Shown: in pieces, positions 46,414 through 55,709 of the stretch
Numbering within the stretch: the stretch's first letter is position 1
Layout of the letters: every line of letters begins with the position of its first letter
Assembly (NCBI GenBank): GCA_031310005.1
Contig: CM062388.1
Coordinates: 682,001 to 746,000 of the forward strand
Reading direction: 5' to 3'
From: Dactylellina haptotyla
Lineage: Eukaryota; Ascomycota; Orbiliomycetes; Orbiliales; Orbiliaceae
DNA: 64,000 bases
Translations under genes and position numbers: made by a program
Notes under the pieces: model-generated
What the model saw: only the letters and a program-made list of their open reading frames with translations
Database searches by the model: none
Told to the model about the DNA's origin: nothing

Positions 46414-48412
46414 ATGTCGGCTGAGATCTCACAGGATCTACTCGACGAAATCACCTCTCTCAACTCGATTTACTCCCCGACTACTCTGACACTTCACGAC
46501 GCGCCTGCTGCCTTGCCATTTGAGATCGACCTCGAGGACGGGGAGGCAGTATGCACGCTGTCACCTCCGGCCAGTGAAATAAATCCCCCGGTGTCTCTGG
46601 TTCTCAAATTCCCAAGGGACTATCCGAGTACACCTCCCTCGATCCTCTCAGGTACAACATATGGTAAGGGCCTAAGTAAGGAACAAGTCACCCAGCTATC
46701 TCGGGACGTCTTGCATAATGTGTTCCTCGAAGGCGGTGTGGTGCTCTTCGAATTGGTCGAAGGATTAAAGGTAACTCCTACCAGAAATTCCGATCGCCGT
46801 CTCTCCTCGCATATGTTCCTTTTGTACATGTACATACATGCTGTTTCAACAATGCATATTCACATCGAGAAGACTATCGAACTCACTAGACCCTTTTACA
46901 AATCATCTGTTTAATAGTTTTATTTTTATCCTCTTTGTGCCTTTCTATTGCATGCTAGTCCTCTTGTGTTTATTTTTTTTGCTATTTCGGATCGAAGCTA
47001 TTGTGATATCAAAAATGCTTAGCATAAAATATACCAGAAAAAAAAACACTGCCTGACATCACAAGAGCCACGCCATAGGAGCTCTTGCACACGGAACCTT
47101 CGGAATCAACATCACTATCGGATTACAATGATGTAGCACCGCTCGCTTCCGCCGATGCAGCTACGGTAGAAACATTCCTCTCGCCTTCAGATTCTGCAAA
47201 AAGAACAGACGGCCCAACCCCAGCAACGATCGATCCGTCTACGGGTGGGGTGACATATAGCTCCACAATCCCATGGAGCATTACACCGCCCACCACCGTC
47301 CAAAAATCCGTCTTCGTGGGCAGGTGCATCTCCGTGACTTGTGCTGAAACGGCTAAGCACCACATTGCAGAACTCATTGCCTCTGATCGGAAAATAGCTA
47401 GAGCTACGCATAATATTACCGGTAAGAGTCTAGATAGATATTACAAATGTTCTCATGTTCTACACTTTTGGGGTATTTTCGTCATCAGATATCGACTAGT
47501 GCGTGGGCCGTGCAGCTCAGCTGTCCAAGCCTTGCAGCAATTTTTTCCATGTGTGGGTTCAATTATGGAAGTTTTAGGAATATGTGTACTCACGTTCGAC
47601 AGAAGATGTCTCTTTTGGGTCAGAACAGCTCTTAGTCTAACATTGATGGCTTAGCATATAGGATTCATACATCGGAGGGACTTATCTATCAAGGTAATGT
47701 TTTGCTATCTCTACACTGCCCGTCATTGCCACTTTCCCCAGGCCCCGAAGACAATCCTGCCCAAGATACCACGGGCCTCGAGGCTCCGTAGACGCACACT
47801 AGGGGATAGAAATCCCATTTTCCTTTTTCTTCCGTTACACCACGCTATGACCACCACGACGCCATTATCACCATTGGATCAGCTGTTATATTCGAAGGGG
47901 TTAAGGTCGTTACAGACCGAGAGACAGAGAAAAACAGGGAACGCTAACATGCCAAGGCAGACAACGATGACGATGGAGAAACTGCAGCCGGGTCTCGGCT
48001 CGGCCATTTGCTCGAGCTGATCGATGTGTGGAATGTGGTCGTGGTCGTGAGCCGCTGGTACGGTGGCATCAAACTGGGTCCTGATAGGTATGTAACTTCA
48101 CATATTAAAATATTAAACTGGTACCCTTGAGATCCATGGATATGGTACTCTTTGTGTATCAGAGGGGTCCAACCCTTCCCTCGGACCTGTCACCGTCCCT
48201 TGGTGAAAAGTTTGGAAGGAAGCTACAAAAGAAATGAAAGCGTTAATAGTGAAATTAGGTTCCGGATCATCAATCAAGTCGCACGGGAAGCTTTGGTGCT
48301 TGGCGGGTTTGTAGATGAACATGGGAATGCAAAGGGAGATCAAAATCATGAGTCTGCCGAAGTATCAGGAGCAGGTGGCGGCAAGAAAAAGAAGAAAGGG
48401 AAACATCATTAA
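46414..48412 (+). CDS. yih1: IMPACT/YIH1 homologue, RWD domain plus UPF0029 domain
   Basis: Five exons (46414-46770, 47079-47421, 47655-47693, 47961-48087, 48259-48412) total 1020 nt and give 339 residues. Exon 1 encodes the RWD domain (EITSLNSIYSPTTLTL, FPRDYPSTPPSIL), which in this family binds GCN1. A short acidic linker follows. The IMPACT domain then runs across exons 2-5: KSVFVGRCISV, ATHNIT joined to AYRIHTSEGLIYQ (a 39-nt exon), and DNDDDGETAAGSRL. It ends with VVVVSRWYGGIKLGPDR and FRIINQVAREAL. A Lys-rich tail (KKKKKGKHH) ends the protein. YIH1/IMPACT competes with GCN2 for GCN1 and so dampens eIF2-alpha phosphorylation. Introns are long for this window (308, 233, 267 and 171 nt), with branch points such as CCTGACAT and GCTAACATG. 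The acceptor of exon 2 is the least certain. Confidence 0.93.
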
Positions 48413-50428
48413 ACTTCTTTCTTCAGACGTTCCGTTCCTTGGCTTTTTGGAAGCAAGGAAGCATGTGTTGAATGTTAGAGGCCGATCTAGGTTTATACGG
48501 TTTCTTGAACCAATTTTACGTAAATATTTTTGAAATTAGATGCTAAATCAATATAAAATACTCCCCGCCAGACATTTTAACTTTTTAAAATTGTATTCGC
48601 ACATCAAAGAGTAGTTAATCTCAAACCCTTTATTTCGGCGCAAATACTTCAATGAGGTTAATAAACGTGGCGGAGGAGGTAAGCCAATTGCTTGACGGCG
48701 TCAAGGCGTAACTTCAGGGACATGATACTTGGAAGACTTGAGAAATCCTTGGTTGCTTGGTATTCTCCACCCTTCGCCCGATGAGGTAAGGGCAACCGTA
48801 GGCAACACATCTCTCGGTCCCTTCGCCTCCAAAACCCAAGACTCAAGACCCCGAGAAATTTGGAAAGGGTTATCCGTCAAAACTGGTGAGGGACGAGTTG
48901 TATGATGAAAAACTTCTCCCTCGACAAAGGAGACGCATGTACCAGTACCATGTAAATCATGATACTTCGTTTGCTCCCCCGGAGACACATAGATTCGGAA
49001 GGTAGGTCTTGACGAGTCCCCTGAGGATCGCATTCGGCGGGGCCGCGAATCGAATCAAGTTTTCCTGGGTTCTCCTGTCATTCATCTCTCTAGGTCAAAG
49101 TCCTCGTTAAGTGTTGCCTTCAAAGGAAAAACTTGGGCAGAGGTAAATAGAGAAGCCTTAAATCCAAAACTTGATGCGACAGACACACGCACGCAAGGCG
49201 CGGTATTAACTGCCACCCTCCTGATATATTATCTCCCAAGTGAATATTCTTTTTTCCTCTGTTGAAAATCTGACCGGCAGGCAGGGACACGCATTGCTGG
49301 TACTTATCTGCTGAGCCATGGGAGAAAAATTTTGCGTTCGTCTTCGGGCATGATCGGTTGACATGTGGTTTTCGTGAATCTTCCCACTGGTATTTTACCC
49401 GTCGCCAGAATCAGTGGAGGGATATTTTATATGAAACCCAGGTTGAGGGGACATTTTGATAATTTTCTGCTTCGTTATATTAATTGGGTCTTACTTTTTT
49501 GAAGATTCCCCGCATAAGACCTTTCATTAATGCATGAGTTGCGGTGTGGATACAGAGTAAAAATAGTATTTAAGAATTCAAACTGCTGCAGGTTCGATAA
49601 TATTATGTAAGCTAGAGTAATCTCAACAACGAGCAGCAGGTTTCTCGATAACCTACCCCGCGATCCCGCATCAAATTTCGATAGTTTAGAACTGCATTTT
49701 CCGGGTATTAGTCGATGCTATAAATCATCTAATTTCTCTACGTGTCATGAGAAGATTGAGGCCGACAGGTAGCACGAATCGAAAGCTGCATTTAAAACTG
49801 ATAATCGTTGAGCAAATGCAATCATCAGGAGGGACACCACCTAAAATGGTCAAAGGATTTGACAGAGAAATTACAGGATTCGAAATCCATTACCAGAGTA
49901 GAATTTAATAGTTCTTTGCTTGGGATGAGTCTTAATTGGCTTCTCCGTGGCAATTGACGCAGTGAACATGTATTCCGGGCTAGAGTCGGGAAGGTATAAC
50001 GTATAGATTAGACTATCAGGAATCTTAAGCTTGTTTTCGTGCATAAAACGGAAACGCTCAATCTTATTAGGCTAATTAATACCGGTCGCAAATGCAGGTA
50101 CTTCATTTTAGCTATGGAAATACGTCGCCCTCTTTGTGTCCAGAGCGAGTTGCACACTCCTGCCGCACGATTACGTGATTATTTCGAGATTGGTTAGAAT
50201 ATATACTTTGATATTATAGCTGAGAGAGACTAAATACAAAAGATTTATTCTAATTATGTTTTTGACCTTTTTTTTGGTATTTTCGTCGGCCCTGAGACTT
50301 ATATAAGTTTCTAATATAAAAATAGATATCTCAACGTGTGCTATCAGCAACACGCGCAGATGATAGAATAATTAATATAAAAAAAACCTAAATTGAAAAG
50401 GATAGCAGAATACAATTCCTCCGTGAGT
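48413..50428. other. 2-kb region, no supported gene
   Basis: A frame at 48701-49033 (-) of 110 codons reads fairly protein-like but has no family match or splice partners, so it is not called. From about 49.4 kb the sequence becomes strongly AT-rich with stops in all frames, up to the 3' end of the Pro/Glu/Val-repeat gene. Confidence 0.5.
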
Positions 50429-51601
50429 TTACTTGAAAATTCTGTTCCAGAAACCCCTGATACCTCCCTCCTTTGCCTTCTCCTTTGAGTCGTCCTTGCT
50501 GACCTTTGCCTTGCCATTTGCATCTTCTGCTCCCTTACTGTCTCCTGCAGGGGTAGATTCATTTATGGCGGGGGCAGGAGAAGACTCAACTTCACCGGAA
50601 GTTGGTAGCGGGCTTTCTTTTCCGGAAATGGAAGCGTGTGTTGGTTCTGGGAGCTTGACATCTTTGGCGTCAGAGTGAATGTTCTGTAGTTCCGTAGGAG
50701 CAGGCTGCGAAGATGAAGCCTCAGTAGACGAAGCAGCAACTGGGGTGGCTTCTGTTGTAGTATCGACTGGCGGGGTGACTTCGGCCGGCTTTGTCTCTGC
50801 GATAGTGGCGACTGGCTCCTGAGGCTGTGGGGTCATTCTCATAGCTTCTTTGATGTCCATGGAGGTAGATTCTTCCTTAGGAGCAGCAATTGGTTCGGGA
50901 ATTGGTTCTGCGGGGTCTACTGTCTCCGCTACAGGTTCCTCGACGGTCTTTACTGGCTCGGCAACTGGCGTCTCTACTGGCATCTCTGCGGGGGTTTCGA
51001 CGGGTGCTGGTACCTCAACTGGCTCAGCTTGAACTGGCTCAGCTACAACAGCTTCCACTGGCTCAGTAACAACTGGCTCAGTAACAACTGGCTCAGTAAT
51101 TACTGGCTCTGTAACAACGGGCTCTGTGACGGCTGGCTCTGAGATAATTGGCTCCGGGGTTGCGGTCTCTGCAATTACTGGTACAATTGCGATGGGCTCA
51201 GCAACAACTGGCTCAGCGATGACTGGCTCAGCGACGACGGGCTCAACGGCTACGGGCTCAGCAACCACAGGTTCTGCAGCTACTGGCTCCACAGGTGTGG
51301 GTTCCACAGCTTTTGGCTCCGCTGGCGTCTCTTCGACGACTGGCTCTGGAGTTACAGGCACAAGAGCTACAGGCTCCGCTACTGTATCGGGTACCGTTGA
51401 TTCTGCGAATACTGGCTCAGTTGCAGGTGTCTCTGTTGCGGGTGTCTCTGTTGTTGGTGTCTCTGCTGTTGGTGTCTCTGGCTCCGTAGGGCTCTGAACA
51501 GGTGGGTCTACAGTTTTTGAAGCAGCCGCTCCCGTCGCGACTGCAGCTGCACCTGCAGCGGCCTGAGCACCCTTATTCCTGTTATTCTTTTTCTTGGCCA
51601 T
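50429..51601 (-). CDS. Pro/Glu/Val-repeat, intrinsically disordered protein
   Basis: An intronless gene of 390 codons starting MAKKKNNRNKGAQAAAG, a basic N-terminus followed by an Ala-rich stretch. Residues ~35-230 are a degenerate array of PVVAEP/PVVTEP-like units. They are encoded by a 15-18 bp DNA repeat; several near-perfect GGCTCAGTAACAACT copies lie around 51060-51110. The next part is Thr/Ser/Pro/Glu-rich and includes MDIKEAMRMTPQPQEP. The C-terminus is a Lys/Asp-rich segment ending in GGIRGFWNRIFK, a short amphipathic helix candidate that could touch membranes. There is no signal peptide. Long open frame, clean start and a non-repetitive C-terminus support a real gene. Function is unknown. 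Antisense Ser/Gly/Thr frames are shadows of the repeat. Confidence 0.75.
   Translation of the reverse strand: MAKKKNNRNKGAQAAAGAAAVATGAAASKTVDPPVQSPTEPETPTAETPTTETPATETPATEPVFAESTVPDTVAEPVALVPVTPEPVVEETPAEPKAVEPTPVEPVAAEPVVAEPVAVEPVVAEPVIAEPVVAEPIAIVPVIAETATPEPIISEPAVTEPVVTEPVITEPVVTEPVVTEPVEAVVAEPVQAEPVEVPAPVETPAEMPVETPVAEPVKTVEEPVAETVDPAEPIPEPIAAPKEESTSMDIKEAMRMTPQPQEPVATIAETKPAEVTPPVDTTTEATPVAASSTEASSSQPAPTELQNIHSDAKDVKLPEPTHASISGKESPLPTSGEVESSPAPAINESTPAGDSKGAEDANGKAKVSKDDSKEKAKEGGIRGFWNRIFK
51000..51300 (-). repeat. Coding tandem repeat, 15-18 bp unit
   Basis: Repeated GGCTCAGTAACAACT-like units on the plus strand encode the (V/I)(A/T)EPV array of the repeat protein. Units between 51057 and 51130 are nearly identical, implying recent expansion. 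Flanking units are more diverged. Confidence 0.8.
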
Positions 51602-52206
51602 CGTGATGCGTAGGTGCGTATATCGTTAAAAATCCAATCCGGAATGGCAAAAATTTTTAAAAGGTGGTAGCGGGAACGATCGTGGAGAAGAGCTCACAAG
51701 ACCACAACGCGTTGATGGGGGTTAACGAGTTGTGATGGGAGGAAAAATTTTCTTTTCCCAGGTTTTCTCATTCCCAATATAGATACGATTATTATGGGGG
51801 AGGCTGGGGGGAATGAGACCACCTGCAAGGTTTAATTCTCGTCTGCTAAAAGAGAACTTTCTCGAGCAGAGCATCTCCGTATCGAGGTGGAAGATCCGAG
51901 CCAAAAGCCAAATTCCTCGTGCTCGAAAATGCAACATGGTAATGTGTTGATTTGTGGCGCTCGATACTCTATCGAGAAGATGTTCGATACGTCGATATTT
52001 TAGGCGTATGACAGGGTAGCATGATTACCTTGGAATAGAAAATAACCGTTATATATAGCCTGTGTACATTTCCCGGGCTCGCCTCAAAGAGCATTTGAAA
52101 ATCAAATTCACAGGTGCTCGAAACCCGATTTCCCGGGTCCCGTTTCTCTCAAATTTCCGTTTTTGAAGCATAATTTCTCAAATGACAGAGCATTATATCG
52201 TATAAC
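51602..52206. other. Divergent promoter region
   Basis: About 600 bp lie between the divergent repeat-protein gene (-) and the caspase-like gene (+). There is no further coding capacity that I can support. Confidence 0.55.
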
Positions 52207-53856
52207 ATGCCTAGCAAGATTAAGCATAATAATAAGAGTATCCACGCTGCGGTATTCATTGGTAGCGACCAATACGACGTCAATACCGCCTACAATTTCT
52301 TCACTGCTGTGAAGACCTGTTTCTCTCGGAGCATTATTCCCTACGTTTATAGCCCCTATGACCCAGAGGCCCTTGTAGATTTAATATGCACTGCAAACTA
52401 TGGGGACCGGCATAAGTCACCTATATCTCCAATATCACCGATATCACCTCTTTTCCCTCGCACCCCATCAACCCCGGGTACTCGCACAACCTTCGATCCG
52501 GCCTCCCCAGTCAGTCAACAAGAACAGCCGTTCGACATCCCCACAGTATCAGAGACAAAACAACTACTCGAGATAATTCGTCCTTTCTACCGTCTTATAC
52601 CACCGGCTTCCATAAAACTCGAATTAAACAGCTATCTCTCGACAACCGCGAAGTCTCTAACCGCAGAATCTAAGCTTCTCCTCTTCCTCTGCGGGCAAGG
52701 GGTTCATCCAACAGCGGGAACTCTGGTTCTCGGAAGAACGATTACTAATCAAGAGATCTTCGAGGGTATCGATTCAATACCGCTACGATGTACCGTGGTG
52801 ATTGTGAACCTCGCAACTGGCTGCGATGACCGAAAGGCTAGCGCGGACATATTCACCCCTTTGAACAATTTCCCGGGTAGTATAGAGGATCTGATGGAGT
52901 TTGAAATCCATAACGGGTGCTCTACTTACACACCAGAAAGAAGAAACAGCGGCCGTAGCTATCGCGGTAATGGCAATCTCGAAATAGATAGTCCCGCTAC
53001 CACGTCTATCGGTGCGCGGAGTGCACAGCTACAGCTACCCTTTGGTAAAGGACTGTATACCTCCGCGCGGGTGGAGGTTATCCGTCCCATTACGCCGCAA
53101 ACCGCTGATACTGAGCTTTTCAGGGTCAGAGATACCGGGAATAGGTGTCCCGTAGGCGATACCTTACGCGACTATCGACCTATGAAGCTGGCGCCGTGGA
53201 GTTACGGTATGAAAGATTGGGAACCGGTGGATGATACTTGGGAATTCTTAGAGCAAATGATCGATCTGCATATCGTAATTCCTAAAATGAGCCGGGTTAA
53301 GAGATTGCGACAGAAAGTAAAGGAAGGAGGGAGGAAAATGATCGGAATGGCTAGGAAGAAAGAAGAGCCGTTTGATCTGACGGTCTGGTATTTGGAAGAG
53401 AAGAAATTCGATATGCCTGATGATGGGAGCGCGACACTAGCACTGGAAGGGATGATGCGACGGGTGGTGGAGCAGAATCGAAATGATAAGTCGCTGGAGC
53501 AGGTTGTTAACTCTACTTTCTTGTTTCAAAGGAGGGTAGAAGAGAGTCTGAGGTATATCGAAAGAACGGATGTCCGGGTGGAGGCTTTCCTGCAAGGATG
53601 CTACAAGGAAGGCATATTCCACTTCCTGGATGGATCTGGGATTTTTGTAGAAACTAAGATAGTAAACAAGCTTATGGAGAGATTCGCGAACGACGCGAGA
53701 GCTTTTTGGGCGATTATTATCCCGCCAGCGAGCTGCGTCAACATGGAATACTATACAAGGGCGTGGGAGATCATCAGGCTAGTTGAAGGGCATATGAGGC
53801 GGTATGGGTGGTTTCGGATGGACAAGTTTCTGGAATACATGGATAGAAACCTATGA
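52207..53856 (+). CDS. Caspase-like protein lacking catalytic residues (putative pseudo-protease)
   Basis: An intronless gene of 549 codons. The N-terminal half has the order of elements of a caspase/metacaspase p20 fold. These are HAAVFIGSDQYDVNTAYNF (strand 1 and helix), LLLFLCGQGVHPTAGTLVLG (160-176), TNQEIFEGIDSIP, and CTVVIVNLATGCDD (195-208). In active members the second reads SGHG and the last DxCxSG. Here the His is Gln164 and the Cys position is Ala203, so proteolysis is not expected. A Pro/Ser insert with SPISPISPISP lies at 71-104. The C-terminal half includes KLAPWSYGMKDWEPVDDTWE and a helical end, and I do not recognise it. The fold assignment is my inference from motif order and is not proven. 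It shares an upstream region with the repeat gene on the opposite strand. Confidence 0.8.
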   Translation: MPSKIKHNNKSIHAAVFIGSDQYDVNTAYNFFTAVKTCFSRSIIPYVYSPYDPEALVDLICTANYGDRHKSPISPISPISPLFPRTPSTPGTRTTFDPASPVSQQEQPFDIPTVSETKQLLEIIRPFYRLIPPASIKLELNSYLSTTAKSLTAESKLLLFLCGQGVHPTAGTLVLGRTITNQEIFEGIDSIPLRCTVVIVNLATGCDDRKASADIFTPLNNFPGSIEDLMEFEIHNGCSTYTPERRNSGRSYRGNGNLEIDSPATTSIGARSAQLQLPFGKGLYTSARVEVIRPITPQTADTELFRVRDTGNRCPVGDTLRDYRPMKLAPWSYGMKDWEPVDDTWEFLEQMIDLHIVIPKMSRVKRLRQKVKEGGRKMIGMARKKEEPFDLTVWYLEEKKFDMPDDGSATLALEGMMRRVVEQNRNDKSLEQVVNSTFLFQRRVEESLRYIERTDVRVEAFLQGCYKEGIFHFLDGSGIFVETKIVNKLMERFANDARAFWAIIIPPASCVNMEYYTRAWEIIRLVEGHMRRYGWFRMDKFLEYMDRNL

Positions 53857-54332
53857 TTAATAATTGCAAAACTCCAGCCTCGCTGAGAGTCATTTGAATT
53901 GTACACGTGTATTCTTGTTCCTAGAGGGCCGTTTCGCCACATTATGTCTAGTACAGGCGGACAGGAAACTTGATCAATTGGGTGAGATCTTAAGCAAAAG
54001 GATTCGGTCTTGATACATCAGCGTACTGCTTCCCTACCTTTGGATACCAGTCGAGGTCGAATCTCAAGCGTTACAACACCCTTATACAAATGTGGTGTAT
54101 AAAAACTTTTGAATGGAGATCGGAACCTTTCGGTATTTTATATACATTATTTTACAAATCATAAATTATAACGCTAAAAAGGCAAAAAATAATGCATTAA
54201 TGGTCATTAGCATTAGGGTATCCCGCACTTTTTGATGACGCCGTCTTTTCCCACCACTCCAAAATTTCGCAAACCCATACTCCGGCAAAATCAAAAGCCA
54301 CCTATTCATCCCAAAAACCAACTTTAATAACA
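53857..54332. other. Convergent 3' intergenic region
   Basis: About 480 bp of AT-rich sequence between the caspase-like gene (+) and finger paralogue A (-). Nothing further is seen. Confidence 0.6.
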
Positions 54333-55709
54333 TCACATTCTCACTAGTACATCCACTAGCTTCGGTACAAGCAATAAGGCTAATTTATTCGTTCGATAAC
54401 AAAAGAAATGGAATTCTAGTTCCCCAATGAGCTCTTCGATGCTTGATATCGACGAATTGCGTTGGCAATTGGCCAGCTCCCAAAGATCCCAGGAGAACAT
54501 CGGGTCGTAGAAATTTATTGCCATCCAGGGCTCAAAATTCTGGTAGAGGGAGTCAAAGTCCTCGAAAAAGAATCTCTTCGGGCACCTAGTTTCCGATGAT
54601 ATGAATCTTTCGGGACCTCGAGCTATGCAAAGGGTGTATGTACCTTCACTATTGTGATATCTCTCACTTAGGTTCCTAGCACATCCGCCGTATAGTTCTG
54701 AGCAGGGCTCACCATAGCCGCTGGTTTCTCTTTGGGTTGGGGAATATCCCCTTGTATTGAAGGGGGTTAAAGTTGGAGAGTGAAAGCCCAAGCTAGGAGA
54801 GCGTCGCTGGCCCTGGCGGATATTTTCTAGAGATGTTGAGTTTCCTAGAGGCATCGTCTCGAAAACAGAATCCATCGTATCAAAAGCTGATGAATCATCT
54901 ACAGGCTCAAGAGGCATTGATAGATTCTGTGGCAGATCGACGACACCATCTTCAAAATTCGCATCGTCTATAGTTCGAGTAATAACTATTATCGATCATT
55001 AAAATCAATTCCTCAAAAATCAGTATACTAAAGTTAGCGAACTCACAAGGGCTTGGTATATCGGCCCGCTTCGGAAATAAAACTCTATAGACATCTTCCC
55101 AGGTTCGTGAGAGTCGGACGCGATGCGGTAATTTACCATTAGAGTGATTTCTTTTTATGTGCTCCCTGAGTGTTAGATGAGAAGTTAAACAGCTGGCAAG
55201 ATATAAATATTCCTGTATAAGTTATGTAATACGCGGCTTACTTTACTCCTGATAAATTTGCTCTGCCTATTATCCGGCAAGTTCTATATTTCTCGAGGTT
55301 TGATTTCGCATATGGGCATGCAAACTTTGGGAAAAGGTCGATTGCACGCTGAAACTTCGGAACTGGGTCGCTAGAAAGGGCTGCCTCGACTTTAGAAATT
55401 TTGTTTGAGTTCTTCAGATATTGGGAAGCTCGCTAAAATACCGGCGGATTGTAAATCCATGGAGAGACCACCTTCAACTGGGCGTCTCGTCGGTCGTCGA
55501 TCCGGGCTGTATGGCTCAGTAAACGGGTTGTTGTCTATTGGACTGAATCGGGAATCGCTGAAGCTGAGTTCTCTACCGTGCGCTATAGATGAAGTATTTT
55601 GCAATTGGTTTTCGAAACTCGGAAGCGTAGGTGAAGTGAAGGGCATGATTAGTTTTGAAGAAATATTAAGCTGCGTGTTGCCTGTTGACTTGGTTCTTCT
55701 GAACCACAT
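54333..55709 (-). CDS. Atypical CX12CX13HX4H finger protein, paralogue A
   Basis: A four-exon model (55479-55709, 55242-55432, 55047-55165, 54333-54967) totals 1176 nt and encodes 391 residues. Exon 1 is a Ser/Pro-rich leader. Exons 2 and 3 form the finger: FACPYAKSNLEKYRTCR, then LSGVK split by an intron from EHIKRNHSNGKLP, i.e. C-x12-C-x13-H-x4-H. RTWEDVYRVLFPKRADIPSP follows. Exon 4 ends in a conserved globular part: YTLCIARG, WMAINFYDPMFSWD and SSIEELIGELEFHF. Introns 2 and 3 have good signals (GTAAGC/TCAG, GTGAGT/ATAG). Intron 1 (GTTGAA donor, 46 nt) was chosen to keep frame and is weak, so the N-terminus is provisional. The paralogue at 58408-59957 supports exons 2-4. A DNA-binding role is plausible but unproven. 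Confidence 0.75.

Noticed and set aside
48701-49033. 110-codon minus-strand frame that reads fairly protein-like
   Set aside because: No recognisable family, no splice partner and no paralogue. Evidence is too weak to call.
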